Assembly (NCBI RefSeq): GCF_900092025.1
Contig: NZ_FLTX01000032.1
Location: 1 to 64,000 of the forward strand
Origin: Xanthomonas bromi
GTDB lineage: Bacteria; Pseudomonadota; Gammaproteobacteria; Xanthomonadales; Xanthomonadaceae
Direction of reading: 5' to 3'
Length of the DNA stretch: 64,000 bases
In this document: positions 17,579-27,333 of the stretch, one piece after another
How the letters are laid out: every line of letters begins with the position of its first letter
Numbering within the stretch: position 1 is the first letter of the stretch
Notes under the pieces: model-generated
Database searches by the model: none
What the model was told of the DNA's origin: nothing
What the model saw: only the letters and a program-made list of their open reading frames with translations
Made by a program: the position numbers and the translations under genes

Positions 17579-18080
17579 ATCTGCTCACACCTGGTCGGTG
17601 CTGCATCAGCTAAAGGCACGCCGTTGCGAGCACATGCAGGAACGCCTGACTGATTGCAGGCGTGCATTGGAACAGTGCGACCGTGAGCTCGCCAGTTGCA
17701 GGCAGGAGGCGGAGGCTTGCACCACACGCCTGACCAATTGCGATACCGCGCTGACCGACAAGGCCGGTGTGGGTGGTTCGATTGATATCGACACGATCCT
17801 GCAGCATGAGCGTTTCCGTACCGTGCTGATGGAGGCCTGTCGCGCAGCCGAGCAGGCGCAGGAAGCGGCGAGTCAGTCATTGCAGAGCGCACGCGACGAG
17901 CTCGCGTCCGTGCAACAGGCGCTGAGCAAGCTGCAGGCGCAGGCGCAGGCGTATGCAGACAAAGCGGCAAGGGCAAGGCGTGCCCGACAGGCGCAACGCG
18001 AAGCGGCGGAGGAAGAAGACGCGGTCGAGGCGCTGGTTGCGCTGCGATCGCACCGCGCTGGGCAGGGGCGGACCCGATGA
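17568..18080 (+). CDS. hrpB7: HrpB7 (SctO-type) coiled-coil stalk protein
   Basis: 170 residues (169 if the second ATG is used), almost entirely coiled coil with regularly spaced Cys and Leu ([20 protein letters not shown]) and a very basic, Ala-rich C-terminus. By position between hrcN and hrcT and by its predicted structure it is the FliJ/YscO-like stalk that links the ATPase to the HrcV ring. Overlaps hrcN by 11 bp and hrcT by 4 bp. Confidence 0.9.
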   Translation: MMRESAHTWSVLHQLKARRCEHMQERLTDCRRALEQCDRELASCRQEAEACTTRLTNCDTALTDKAGVGGSIDIDTILQHERFRTVLMEACRAAEQAQEAASQSLQSARDELASVQQALSKLQAQAQAYADKAARARRARQAQREAAEEEDAVEALVALRSHRAGQGRTR

Positions 18081-18907
18081 ACGACGCGACCGATGCCTTG
18101 CTGGCCATCTCATCGCAGGGCGTGTCCCTGTTGGCCCTGCTGGCACTGTGCGGCGTGCGTGTCTTCGTGATGTTCAATGTGCTGCCGGCAACCGCACAAG
18201 ACAGTCTTCCCGGGATTGCGCGCAACGGCGTAATCTATGTCCTGAGCTCGTTCATCGCCTATGGGCAGCCGGCCGACGCGCTGGCGAAGATACAGACGGT
18301 CGGCCTGGTGGGGGTGGTGTTCAAGGAGGCTTTCATCGGTCTGCTGATCGGGTTTGCAGCATCGACGGTGTTCTGGATCGCCGAGAGCGTTGGCCTGCTG
18401 ATCGATGACCTCTCCGGTTACAACAATGTGCAGATGACCAACCCGCTCAGCGGGCAGCAAAGCACACCGGTTTCCACGGTGTTGTTGCAATTGGCGATCG
18501 TCTCGTTTTATGCCTTGGGCGGCATGTTGATGTTGCTCGGAGCGCTATTCGAATCGTTTCGCTGGTGGCCGCTGAACCAGCTTGGGCCGAACATGGGAGC
18601 GGTCGCCGAGTCGTTCGTGATCCAGCAATCCGACAGCATGATGACTGCAATTGTCAAGCTGTCCGCGCCCGTGATGTTGGTACTGGTGCTGGTGGATCTG
18701 GCGATCGGCTTTGTGGCGCGAGCCGCCGACAAGCTCGAACCTTCCAATCTCAGCCAGCCAATCCGTGGCGTTCTGGCGTTATTGCTGCTCGCGTTGCTGA
18801 TCAGCGTCTTCATCGCACAATTCGGCGAGGCCCTTGGTTTCCTGCATTTCCAGCAGCAATTGCACGATGCCGCAGACCTGGGTGGCAAGGCAGGTGCGTC
18901 GCGCTGA
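18077..18907 (+). CDS. hrcT: HrcT (SctT/FliR) export apparatus protein
   Basis: 276 residues with about six to eight membrane helices and FliR-family motifs (GVVFKEAFIGLLIGFAAS; VMLVLVLVDLAIGFVARAA). It caps the export gate with HrcR and HrcS. The GTG/ATG region overlaps the hrpB7 stop as ATGA. Last gene of the hrpB operon before hrcC. Confidence 0.95.
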   Translation: MNDATDALLAISSQGVSLLALLALCGVRVFVMFNVLPATAQDSLPGIARNGVIYVLSSFIAYGQPADALAKIQTVGLVGVVFKEAFIGLLIGFAASTVFWIAESVGLLIDDLSGYNNVQMTNPLSGQQSTPVSTVLLQLAIVSFYALGGMLMLLGALFESFRWWPLNQLGPNMGAVAESFVIQQSDSMMTAIVKLSAPVMLVLVLVDLAIGFVARAADKLEPSNLSQPIRGVLALLLLALLISVFIAQFGEALGFLHFQQQLHDAADLGGKAGASR

Positions 18908-19082
18908 TTTTTTTTGAGACATTCCCGGTGCTGCACTTCCTACACTGGTAACACGCCCCATGGAGGCAGGTGACGCTGCCTCGCTGCGCGGCTCGGCCAC
19001 ATCCATGCATAATCTCGGGGCAGTGCCTGTTGCCAGGCGCTGCCCCGACCGACTTCTTCATTTGCCTAGCAGAGGGAATGCC

Positions 19083-20906
19083 ATGGCTCCTGCCTGTACC
19101 CCAGCCCCACCCCGACGTGCTCCATTGGCCGCTGTACTGATGCTCAGTCTGCTGCCGCTGTTGTCGCCCCATGCCGACGCCGCCCAGGTCCCGTGGCATT
19201 CGCGCACGTTCAAATACGTTGCAGACAACAAGGATCTCAAAGAGGTGCTGCGTGATTTGTCCGCCAGCCAGTCCGTCACGACCTGGATCTCGCCAGAGGT
19301 GAGCGGTACGCTCAGCGGAAAATTTGAAACATCTCCGCAGAAATTCCTCGACGACCTGGCAGCGACTTACGGCTTCGTCTGGTACTACGACGGCGCCGTG
19401 CTGAGGATCTGGGGCGCAAACGAGTCAAAAAGCGCCACCTTGAGCCTGGGCATGGCATCGACCAAGGCATTGCGCGACGCACTTGCGCGCATGCGTCTGG
19501 ACGATCCGCGGTTTCCGGTGCGTTACGACGAGGCCGCGCATGTGGCGGTGGTCTCCGGACCCCCCGGGTATGTGGATACCGTTTCGGCGATTGCCAAGCA
19601 GGTCGAGCAGGGTGCGCGTCAGCGCGATGCCACCGAAGTACAGGTATTTCAGCTGCATTATGCGCAGGCGGCCGACCACACCACGCGTATCGGCGGGCAA
19701 GACGTGCAGATTCCAGGCATGGCCAGCCTGTTGCGCAGCATGTACGGCGCACGGGGCGCACCCGTCGCGGCGATACCCGGGCCTGGCGCCAACTTTGGAC
19801 GGGTACAGCCGGTCGGCGGTGGTTCCGCCAACGCATTCGGCAATGCCGCACAGGGGCAAGGTGGCGGAGCCAACGGCGCCCTTGGGCTGCCTTCGGCGTG
19901 GTTTGGTGGGGGGGCGTCGTCTGATCGCGTGCCGGTCAGTCCGCCGTTGCCCGGTAGCGGAGTCGGTGCGACGGCGGGGTCGCCCGCCAGCGTATGGCCG
20001 GAGCTCAGCAGGGGACGGCGCGATGAATCCAATCCGATCGACGCTGGTGGTGGAGCAGAACTCGCCTCCGATGCGCCCGTGATCGAAGCCGATCCACGCA
20101 CGAACGCCATCCTGATCCGCGATCGACCGGAGCGGATGCAGAACTATGGCACCCTGATCCAACAGTTGGATAACCGGCCCAAGTTGCTGCAGATCGATGC
20201 CACCATCATCGAGATCCGCGACGGCGCCATGCAGGATCTCGGTATCGACTGGCGATTCCACAGCCAGCACACGGACATACAGACCGGCGACGGCCGCGGC
20301 GGTCAGTTGGGTTTCAACGGAGCATTGAGCGGTGCTGCCACGGGAGGCGCGAATACGCCGGTTGGCGGCACCTTGACGACCGTCCTGGGAGACGCCGGAC
20401 GTTATCTGATGACGCGCGTGTCGGCGTTGGAGACGACGAACAAAGCCAAGATCGTGTCCTCGCCCCAGGTTGCGACGCTGGACAACGTCGAGGCGGTCAT
20501 GGATCACAAGCAACAGGCATTCGTCCGGGTCAGCGGATACGCGTCGGCAGATCTTTATAACCTCTCCGCCGGGGTGTCATTGCGGGTATTGCCCAGCGTG
20601 GTGCCAGGCTCGCCGAACGGTCAGATGCGTCTGGATGTGCGTATCGAGGACGGCCAGCTTGGATCCAATACCGTGGACGGGATTCCGGTCATTAGCTCCA
20701 GCGAGATCACCACCCAGGCCTTCGTCAACGAAGGACAGAGCCTGTTGATCGCAGGATACGCCTACGATGCTGACGAGACCGATCTGAATGCGGTGCCCGG
20801 TTTGTCAAAGATTCCGTTGATCGGCAATCTGTTCAAACACCGCCAAAAAAGCGGGTCCCGCATGCAACGGCTGTTCCTGTTGACTCCGCATGTGGTTTCG
20901 CCCTGA
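19083..20906 (+). CDS. hrcC: HrcC (SctC) outer-membrane secretin
   Basis: 607 residues from MAPACTPAPPRRAPLAA at 19083, the known family length; the upstream extension to 18960 is rejected. Signal peptide to about residue 35 (LPLLSPHADA). N0 domain with YVADNKDLKEVLRDL, N1/N3 domains, a Gly/Ser-rich linker (about 215-320), then the secretin channel domain (NRPKLLQIDATIIEI to LSKIPLIGNLF). It forms the outer-membrane ring. No TTCG half-site is present in the 175-bp upstream gap, so expression is probably by read-through from the hrpB operon or a PIP-independent promoter. Confidence 0.97.
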   Translation: MAPACTPAPPRRAPLAAVLMLSLLPLLSPHADAAQVPWHSRTFKYVADNKDLKEVLRDLSASQSVTTWISPEVSGTLSGKFETSPQKFLDDLAATYGFVWYYDGAVLRIWGANESKSATLSLGMASTKALRDALARMRLDDPRFPVRYDEAAHVAVVSGPPGYVDTVSAIAKQVEQGARQRDATEVQVFQLHYAQAADHTTRIGGQDVQIPGMASLLRSMYGARGAPVAAIPGPGANFGRVQPVGGGSANAFGNAAQGQGGGANGALGLPSAWFGGGASSDRVPVSPPLPGSGVGATAGSPASVWPELSRGRRDESNPIDAGGGAELASDAPVIEADPRTNAILIRDRPERMQNYGTLIQQLDNRPKLLQIDATIIEIRDGAMQDLGIDWRFHSQHTDIQTGDGRGGQLGFNGALSGAATGGANTPVGGTLTTVLGDAGRYLMTRVSALETTNKAKIVSSPQVATLDNVEAVMDHKQQAFVRVSGYASADLYNLSAGVSLRVLPSVVPGSPNGQMRLDVRIEDGQLGSNTVDGIPVISSSEITTQAFVNEGQSLLIAGYAYDADETDLNAVPGLSKIPLIGNLFKHRQKSGSRMQRLFLLTPHVVSP

Positions 20907-21761
20907 TGGTCTGCTGAAAAATTCGGGTTGCGGCTAGTAGGTGATAATGCAGCACTTGCTGGTCGCGCCCCGAATGCGAGCAGCACATTCGGTCAATGCC
21001 GGTGCCCGAAACAATGCCTGCATTGTTTGGAAATTATGAAACCTGCAATGCAAGAAGCACGAACCTCGGTTTCAACCTGGAGCGATTAAGACCATCACTG
21101 GGAAGATGCTAAGCGGCCGGTGCTGGCAATCGGTATCTGCCATTGCTGCACTCGGGTGCTTTTGCACCGTTTGTGCCTGCCTGGCCACGACCTTGCAGTC
21201 TGGTTAGCTGCTCTAGGTTATATATTTCCTGGCAGTGAGATCGCTACCTGGGCAGATGGCGGGAAGGCAGGTGGAGCATCGAGGGCTCGACCTGATAGCG
21301 ATCACGCAAGAGCGTGACGCGATGCCCGGTGCGGTCAGCGTCGCGCATAAACAGTGCCTGGCCACGGAGAATCTTGTCGAACGACCACGATCCGATGGTA
21401 TGCGACTGGATGCCGAACCAAGCTAACGCACGCAGCGATGTCCAATTGGGACAGGGCGTTTCCGATAACAAGAGAGCCTGGCATCGAATGAAGCGTAGAT
21501 GCCGGCACGGCTGCGGACGTATGACGAACGTTTATTGCACTCGCCGTGCGTCACCGAAGGCAGAAGCGCGAGCCTGGAGTGAGCTGCGAACGTTCGTGTA
21601 AATAGCAATGACGGCGTTGCCGATTTCTGTACGGCACGTCGACGATTGCCTGCACCATACCGGTGCTATAGAGGGGAACAGACGCCCTGACGGCGCCTGC
21701 AGGCTGACGCATGAAAGCGGCAACCTGCAGGCCGTGGCCGGTAGGGACGACCAACAGTTCT
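20907..21761. other. Intergenic region between hrcC and hpa1
   Basis: 855 bp between convergent hrcC and hpa1. A 75-residue minus-strand ORF (21244-21471) includes a fairly normal-looking stretch (WFGIQSHTIGSWSFDKILRG) and might be a fragment of an old gene. I cannot identify it and see no terminator or RNA gene. Confidence 0.5.
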
Positions 21762-22154
21762 TTACTGCATGGTCGTCGAAGTGTTGGCGCCAGTGTCGGC
21801 GCCGCCACCGAAGCCACCGCCACCGCCACCGCCATTCTGCGCCTGGAGAATTTCTCCGACGATATTCATGAGCATCTGGGTGAATTGCGAGGGAGAGCCA
21901 TTCTGCCCAGCCTGCTGATTGCCGCCCTGACCACCTCCATTGTCTTGACCACCCTGCTGCCCCTGACCCTTCTCAGCACCGTTGCTCTGCTGCAGCAGGG
22001 CCATGATGAGCTGGGTCAGCAATTGGTCCAGCTGCTTTTCCGAGATACCCTGACCACCCTGACTATCCTGGGTTGCATCAGTTTGCGCGTTCTGGCTTGG
22101 GTCAACTTGGACAAAGGACGAGTTGGCGAGGTTAGTTGTGTTCAAAGAATCCAT
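21762..22154 (-). CDS. hpa1: Hpa1 harpin
   Basis: 130 residues from MDSLNTTNLANSSF at 22154, preceded by GAGAGGAA 9 nt upstream; the in-frame extension to 22196 is less likely. Typical harpin: small, acidic, no Cys, Gln/Gly-rich, with the conserved helix GISEKQLDQLLTQLIMALLQ, a second helix FTQMLMNIVGEILQAQNG and a Gly7 run near the C-terminus. Hpa1 is secreted by the Hrp system, helps translocation, and elicits responses in plants. A perfect PIP box and -10 lie upstream. Confidence 0.96.
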   Translation of the reverse strand: MDSLNTTNLANSSFVQVDPSQNAQTDATQDSQGGQGISEKQLDQLLTQLIMALLQQSNGAEKGQGQQGGQDNGGGQGGNQQAGQNGSPSQFTQMLMNIVGEILQAQNGGGGGGGFGGGADTGANTSTTMQ

Positions 22155-22252
22155 CGTGACGATTCCTCTCTGATTGACTGGGATTTTTTTTTTCACTCAA
22201 CTGCCAATACTGAGCAGTGGTGATTGCGGGGCGCGTTTCACGCCCCAAGCGA

Positions 22253-22258
22253 ACAGTA
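22253..22258 (-). promoter_or_regulatory. -10 element of the hpa1 promoter
   Basis: Minus-strand TACTGT fits YANNNT, exactly 31 nt from the PIP box at 22290-22314. Confidence 0.72.
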
Positions 22259-22289
22259 AAAGCGGCAACCAACCGGCGCCAGAAATTTT

Positions 22290-22314
22290 GCGAAATTTCG
22301 CTTGTGCGCGCGAA
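22290..22314 (-). promoter_or_regulatory. PIP box of hpa1
   Basis: Minus strand reads TTCGC-N15-TTCGC, the canonical HrpX site, 136-160 bp upstream of the hpa1 start. Confidence 0.9.
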
Positions 22315-22380
22315 GACGGCAAGGCAGAAACTGTTTAGGACCGAGAGGGAAATCCCGAAGACGTCTTTGACGAACGTTTC

Positions 22381-22405
22381 TTCGCTTGTCTGTTAAGCGT
22401 TTCGT
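22381..22405 (+). promoter_or_regulatory. PIP box of hpa2
   Basis: TTCGC-N15-TTCGT, a perfect consensus match, divergent from the hpa1 box 66 bp away. Confidence 0.9.
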
Positions 22406-22436
22406 CGCTCTTGAGTAAATCGCGTACAGGTAGCGT

Positions 22437-22442
22437 TATGGT
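22437..22442 (+). promoter_or_regulatory. -10 element of the hpa2 promoter
   Basis: TATGGT fits YANNNT, exactly 31 nt after the PIP box at 22381-22405. Confidence 0.7.
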
Positions 22443-22528
22443 TCCGCCGTCGAAAAATCCGGGTAGTTGTGTGACAGCACTCTACTCACTTGGAGACCTG
22501 TATTCAATCGAGATCGAGGTAACGACAA

Positions 22529-23092
22529 ATGATCGATTCAATGATCCCCTGCCAGCATGTCGATAAAAAATCCAATCGGCAGTTGGATTCTTGGTCTGGG
22601 CCTTCGCCAATGCGACGCATGCGCGCGCAATGGTCCGGATGTGAGTGTCGGGCAGGAACCGGGCCGCAGCGCATTCTTTTTGCAGCAGTGCTGGCGTGCG
22701 CGGCGCCTTTCGCACGCGCGGATTGCTTCGAAGAGGCCGCCGGATATCAGCACGTCAACCCTTGGGTGCTGCGTGCCATTGCCTGGCAGGAGTCGCACGA
22801 TCGTGCCGACGCAATCCATCGCAACAACAACGGCACGATTGATTACGGGAAGATGCAAATCAACTCCATCCATCTGCGCCGATTATCCAGCTATGGAATC
22901 TCCAGGGACGCGTTGATGCATCCGTGTAAAAGTGTGTATGTGGCGGCTTGGCGGTTGCGCGAGATGACCAATAAATATGGAAACACCTGGGCTGCGGTAG
23001 GAGCCTACCATTCCGAAACGCCGGGGGAGCGCGATAAATACGCGCGTGCCATTCATTCGATTTTGATCAGGCGAGGCGTGATTTCAGACTAG
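22529..23092 (+). CDS. hpa2: Hpa2/HpaH lytic transglycosylase
   Basis: 187 residues from 22529, the only start with a good ribosome binding site (GAGG, 9 nt spacing). Starts at 22610 or 22619 would give about 157-160 residues, nearer the usual size, and place the signal peptide (ILFAAVLACAAPFARA) close to the N-terminus. The SLT domain has the catalytic Glu in RAIAWQESHDRADAIHRN and the motifs YGKMQINSIH and AVGAYHSE. It cuts peptidoglycan to let the secretion apparatus through the wall. Has its own PIP box; right-hand end of the hrp island. Confidence 0.92.
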   Translation: MIDSMIPCQHVDKKSNRQLDSWSGPSPMRRMRAQWSGCECRAGTGPQRILFAAVLACAAPFARADCFEEAAGYQHVNPWVLRAIAWQESHDRADAIHRNNNGTIDYGKMQINSIHLRRLSSYGISRDALMHPCKSVYVAAWRLREMTNKYGNTWAAVGAYHSETPGERDKYARAIHSILIRRGVISD

Positions 23093-23362
23093 AGCGGGTG
23101 CACTGCAGGAGTGCGTGGGTGCAGCCCAAGCGGTGTGGCAAGGCAGGTCGGGGCGAGTCGCTTCTGTCGATTTGGCTAGAGGCCGTGCCTGCGTGGAATC
23201 GCTTGATGAAAAAGGCGCTGGTCGTTGGGGCTAGTCGCTGGTAGATGGGGTGGGCAGTGTGTCTGGGGTCATTGCCGTACAGGTGCGAGAGTTAATTGAG
23301 TACTCACTCGCTGCTGGCGCGCCGATTCTCCCAAGGCGATCTGTCGCGCGGCGCGTGGAGAT

Positions 23363-23374
23363 TGACCTCCTCCC
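23363..23374. repeat. Left terminal inverted repeat of the IS
   Basis: TGACCTCCTCCC, exact inverse of 24507-24518. Confidence 0.85.
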
Positions 23375-23378
23375 CACG

Positions 23379-24151
23379 TCAGGTCCGAGCAGAACTGGAA
23401 AATTCGGCTTTGGGTGGGCAGGCGAATCGGGCGACAAACTCGGCCGGCGGGACATCGCCGGCCGAGGAGTGCGTCCGGAAATGAGTGTCATCGACCCCCC
23501 AGTTTTCGAGCTTCTTACGGGCGTCGGCAAGCGACAGGAACCAGTGCGTGTTGAGGCACGCATCCCGAAAACTGCCAGTGAACGATTCGATGAAAGGAGT
23601 GTCGGTCGGTTTGCCGGGGCGGGATACTGCATGGTTACGCCGTTGTCGTAGGCCCAACGATCCATCACCATCGAGATGAACTCGCTGCCATTGTCGGTCT
23701 GGATGCGTTGCAGCAGGTCGCGTTGGTGGCGCAGGCGTTCCTTGGAGAAGTTGTCCACGATGGTCAGCGCCCGGAAGCGGCGTCCGTCGAACAAAGCATC
23801 GGCCACGAAATCCATGCTCCAGACGTGATTGGGACCGGTCAGCACCGTGCGCTCCAGGCGATGGGCCGCAGCCTTGCGGCTGCGCGGACGTTTGCGGCTC
23901 TGATTGAGGCCCGCTTGGCAATACAGCCGATGGACACGCTTGTGATTGGCCTTCCAGCCCTGCCGGCGTAGCAGCACGAAGATCCACCCAAAGCCATAGC
24001 GCACACGCACCGCGGCGATCTCCTCGATCCGTCGACGTAGTGGCGCATCCTCATTGTCCCGAGGCTGGTAATACCACGCCGATCGGCTTTGCTTGACGAC
24101 CGCGCAAGCCCGACGAACCCCAGCCCGATACCGATCGATCAGATGGCCCAC
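23379..24151 (-). pseudogene. IS3-type transposase OrfB, broken
   Basis: The N-terminal part from MGHLIDRYRAGVRRAC is intact, with the HTH_21 segment and the DDE start (GPNHVWSMDFVADALFDGRR; first Asp in MDF). After TIVDNFSKE about 20 residues usual in the family are missing before LQRIQTDNGSEF (second Asp). A one-base deletion near 23625 then shifts the frame, since the C-terminal part continues in another frame (GKPTDTPFIESFTGSFRDAC to PPAEFVARFACPPKAEF, ending at 23379). The protein cannot be functional. Confidence 0.85.
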
Positions 24152-24174
24152 GAGCGCCTTGCGCTGCGTGGGCC

Positions 24175-24441
24175 TCAGAACTTTTTTGACAGCACGTCCT
24201 GCAACATGACCCTGTCCAGGCTCACATCGGTGACCAGCTGCTTGAGCTTGCGCTTCTCTTCCTCAAGCTGGCGTAGCCGACGCAGCTCGGCTACGCCGAG
24301 CCCGCCGAACTTCTTGCGCAAGGCGTACAACGTGGCCTGGCTGATCCCCATCCTGCGGCAGATCTCCTCGACCGTCGTGCCGGTCTCGGCCTGCTTCAGG
24401 GCGAACGCGATCTGCTCTTCGGTGAACGTCGACTGCTTCAA
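24175..24441 (-). CDS. IS3-type transposase OrfA
   Basis: 88 residues with the IS3 OrfA helix-turn-helix (TVEEICRRMGISQATLYALR) and a following leucine zipper (LRRLRQLEEEKRKLKQLV). It binds the IS ends. It appears intact although its partner orfB is broken. Confidence 0.9.
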   Translation of the reverse strand: MKQSTFTEEQIAFALKQAETGTTVEEICRRMGISQATLYALRKKFGGLGVAELRRLRQLEEEKRKLKQLVTDVSLDRVMLQDVLSKKF

Positions 24442-24506
24442 TGGCGACGTGCCTCCTTGGGCCTGAGCGTCGCCGAATGTTCTAGGTCTGGCTGGTCCAG
24501 GTTATA

Positions 24507-24518
24507 GGGAGGAGGTCA
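24507..24518. repeat. Right terminal inverted repeat of the IS
   Basis: GGGAGGAGGTCA, exact inverse of 23363-23374. Confidence 0.85.
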
Positions 24519-24668
24519 CATTGCCGGAGTTGGCCCATGCGAAGATATGCTCCGGTGTTGCTCGCTTCCCGGCAGCTTGGGTATCAACCAAGTTGACCGG
24601 TATCAGGGCGGATATCGGTGATTGGACTCGGGCTTTGTCCCTTTTAAAAACAGATAGATAGGCCTGAT

Positions 24669-25247
24669 ATGTTGCTGATGCTCGATAACTACGACAGCTT
24701 CACCTACAACCTCGTGCAGTACCTGCAGGCGCTGGGCGCCGAGGTCACGGTGGTGCGCAACGATGCGATGAGCGTCGATGAGATCGCCGCGCTCGAGCCC
24801 GAGCGCATCGTCATCTCGCCCGGTCCCTGTACGCCCAACGAGGCCGGTATCTCGCTGCAGTTGATCGAACAGCTGGGCCAGTCCACGCCGATCCTGGGCG
24901 TATGCCTGGGCCATCAAAGTATTGGTCAGGTCTACGGCGGCGATGTGATCCGTGCCGGCAACATCATGCATGGCAAGACCTCGCCGATTCGCCACGAAGG
25001 CAAGGGTGTGTTCGCCGGCCTGCCGGACAGTTACGAGGCCACGCGCTACCACTCGCTGGTGGTAGACAAGACCACCCTGCCAGACGCGCTGGAAGTCACC
25101 GCGTGGACCGAGAATCCGGATGGCTCGGTGGAAGAGATCATGGGCCTGCGCCACCGTCAGTTTCCGGTGGAAGGCGTGCAATTCCATCCCGAGTCGATCC
25201 TGACCCAGCACGGGCATGCCTTGCTGAAAAACTTTCTGCAGCGGTGA
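24669..25247 (+). CDS. trpG: Anthranilate synthase component II (glutamine amidotransferase)
   Basis: 192 residues. Class I amidotransferase with the triad Cys79 (GVCLGHQ), His173 and Glu175 (VQFHPES), and the YDSFTYN start. It supplies ammonia from glutamine to TrpE for anthranilate, the first step of tryptophan synthesis, and may also serve PabB for folate. First gene of the trpGDC group here; trpE is not next to it, because the sequence upstream is the IS. Confidence 0.96.
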   Translation: MLLMLDNYDSFTYNLVQYLQALGAEVTVVRNDAMSVDEIAALEPERIVISPGPCTPNEAGISLQLIEQLGQSTPILGVCLGHQSIGQVYGGDVIRAGNIMHGKTSPIRHEGKGVFAGLPDSYEATRYHSLVVDKTTLPDALEVTAWTENPDGSVEEIMGLRHRQFPVEGVQFHPESILTQHGHALLKNFLQR

Positions 25248-25398
25248 GCGCGATGTGTCATCGGCGCTTGGGCCTGGCGGCATTGCGCTGCGCGGTCAGT
25301 ACAGCGAAGGCGCAGAACCACGCTGCCACCCAGTCCACGCACCGCACCGCTCAATTTGATGTCACCGCAGCGCCACCTTCCACCGCATCCGGATCACG

Positions 25399-26031
25399 AT
25401 GAGCACACCCGACGACAGCATCCACTTCTACGAGCCCACGCAGGGCCACGGGCTGCCGCACGATCCGTTCAATGCCATCGTCGGCCCGCGCCCGATCGGC
25501 TGGATCGGCTCGCGCAGTGGCGAGGGCATTGCCAATCTGGCGCCGTACAGCTTTTTCAATGCCTTCAATTACATTCCGCCGATCGTGGGTTTCGCCAGCA
25601 TTGGTCGCAAGGACAGCCTGCGCAACATCGAAGCCACCGGCGAATTCACCTGGAATCTGGCCACCCGCCCACTGGCCGAGGCGATGAATGTCAGCGCGGC
25701 GATGGTGCCGGCGGAGGTGGACGAGTTCGACCTCGCCGGCCTGCAGATGGCGCCATCGCGCCTGATCGCTACGCCACGGGTCGCTGCCAGTCCCGTGAGT
25801 TTCGAATGCCGGCTCAGCCAGCTGGTGCCGCTGCAGACAGCCGCCGGTCACTCCATCGAGACCTGGCTGGTGCTGGGTGAGGTCGTCGGCGTGCATCTGG
25901 CCAAATCGGCACTGCACGAGGGCATCTACGACCCGGCTGCGGTGCAAACGATTCTGCGCGCGGGCGGGCCAGCCGATTACTACGAAGTGCAGCCGCAGGC
26001 GCGCTTTCGCATGCGGCGTCCAGGCCAATGA
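25399..26031 (+). CDS. Flavin reductase-like FMN-binding protein
   Basis: 210 residues of the flavin reductase/flavoredoxin split-barrel family: PFNAIVGPRPIGWIGSRS at the N-terminus, then NLAPYSFFNAFNYIPPIVGF and KDSLRNIEATGEFTWNL. Such proteins bind FMN and act as flavin reductases or electron carriers; the substrate is not predictable. It sits between trpG and trpD with 152 bp and 122 bp spacers, so it may be an independent passenger in the trp region. Confidence 0.85.
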   Translation: MSTPDDSIHFYEPTQGHGLPHDPFNAIVGPRPIGWIGSRSGEGIANLAPYSFFNAFNYIPPIVGFASIGRKDSLRNIEATGEFTWNLATRPLAEAMNVSAAMVPAEVDEFDLAGLQMAPSRLIATPRVAASPVSFECRLSQLVPLQTAAGHSIETWLVLGEVVGVHLAKSALHEGIYDPAAVQTILRAGGPADYYEVQPQARFRMRRPGQ

Positions 26032-26153
26032 TCGCCGCAGCTTTGGCCGCTTCGCCGCGGTGCATCGCTTAGCGCCTGCGCGTGCCTACCTTGACCCGGT
26101 GGGTTTCAAGCCGCCTGCGTCTCCATCCATCACGTTCTGCCACGGTTGTTTCC

Positions 26154-27191
26154 ATGCCCATCACGCCGCAAGAAGCGCTCCAGCGCACCATTGAACATCG
26201 CGAAATCTTCCATGATGAAATGGTCGAGTTGATGCGGCAGATCATGCGCGGCGAGGTCTCCGACATGATGGTCGCTGCCATCCTCACCGGGCTGCGCGTC
26301 AAGAAGGAAACCATCGGCGAAATCGCCGGCGCCGCCACGGTGATGCGCGAGTTTTCGCGGCGTGTGGACGTGGGCGATCGCCAGCACATGGTCGACATCG
26401 TCGGCACCGGCGGCGATGGCTCGCACACCTTCAACATTTCAACTTGCGCAATGTTCGTTGCCGCAGCGGGCGGTGCCAAGGTCGCCAAGCACGGCAATCG
26501 CAGCGTGTCGTCCAAATCGGGCAGCGCCGACGCGCTGGAAGCATTGGGCGCGGTGATCGAGCTGCAGCCCGAGCAGGTTGCCGACGCATTGGGACAAACC
26601 GGTATCGGCTTCATGTATGCGCCGGTGCATCACCCGGCCATGAAGGTGGTGGCGCCGGTGCGTCGCGAGATGGGCGTGCGCACCATCTTCAACATCCTCG
26701 GCCCGCTGACCAATCCGGCCGGCTCGCCGAACATCCTGATGGGCGTGTTCCACCCGGACCTGGTCGGCATCCAGGCGCGCGTCCTGCAGGAGCTTGGCGC
26801 CGAGCGTGCGCTGGTGGTGTGGGGACGCGATGGCATGGACGAACTCTCGCTCGGCGCCGGCACGCTGGTCGGCGAATTGCGCGATGGTCAGGTGCGCGAA
26901 TACGAAGTGCACCCGGAAGATTTCGGCATCGCCATGTCGGCCAGCCGTAACCTCAAGGTCGCCGATGCCGCGCAATCGCGTGCGATGCTGCTGCAGGTAT
27001 TGGACAACGTGCCTGGCCCCGCGCTTGACATCGTGGCGCTCAACGCTGGTGCCGCGCTGTACGTGGCCGGCGTGTCAGACAGCATCGCCGATGGCGTGCT
27101 GCGCGCGCGCGCGGTCATCGCCGACGGCTCGGCGCGGGCGCGACTGGATGCCTATGTCGCCTACACTCGCCAACTCGCCTTGCAGCCCTGA
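26154..27191 (+). CDS. trpD: Anthranilate phosphoribosyltransferase
   Basis: 345 residues from [17 protein letters not shown] at 26154, the family length. PRPP-binding [14 protein letters not shown] and the [15 protein letters not shown] block are intact. It joins anthranilate and PRPP to phosphoribosylanthranilate. The longer in-frame start at 26082 is not supported. Confidence 0.97.
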   Translation: MPITPQEALQRTIEHREIFHDEMVELMRQIMRGEVSDMMVAAILTGLRVKKETIGEIAGAATVMREFSRRVDVGDRQHMVDIVGTGGDGSHTFNISTCAMFVAAAGGAKVAKHGNRSVSSKSGSADALEALGAVIELQPEQVADALGQTGIGFMYAPVHHPAMKVVAPVRREMGVRTIFNILGPLTNPAGSPNILMGVFHPDLVGIQARVLQELGAERALVVWGRDGMDELSLGAGTLVGELRDGQVREYEVHPEDFGIAMSASRNLKVADAAQSRAMLLQVLDNVPGPALDIVALNAGAALYVAGVSDSIADGVLRARAVIADGSARARLDAYVAYTRQLALQP

Positions 27192-27333
27192 GTCATGCTG
27201 GCCACTGCAGCGCAGCGTCAATTACCCTTCGGCATGCTCCCACCGCCACGCTGGCATGCTGCGCGCCAGCCTGCAGCCGCGCTCCGGTGCGGCCGTCTCC
27301 ACCGATAATGCCCGCCCGCCAGGACCCGATACG

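Larger units (their letters stand above)
23363..24518 (-). mobile_element. IS3-family insertion sequence, decayed
   Basis: 1156 bp bounded by inverted repeats TGACCTCCTCCC (23363-23374) and its complement (24507-24518), 12 bp perfect with further imperfect matches inward. It holds orfA and a broken orfB in the two-frame IS3 layout. No clear target-site duplication is seen (flanks GAT and CAT), which fits an old insertion or one that took part in recombination. It separates the hrp island from trpG. Confidence 0.85.

Noticed and set aside
23250..23651. 133-residue plus-strand ORF over the left end of the IS
   Set aside because: It spans the IS end and is antisense to the transposase remnant.
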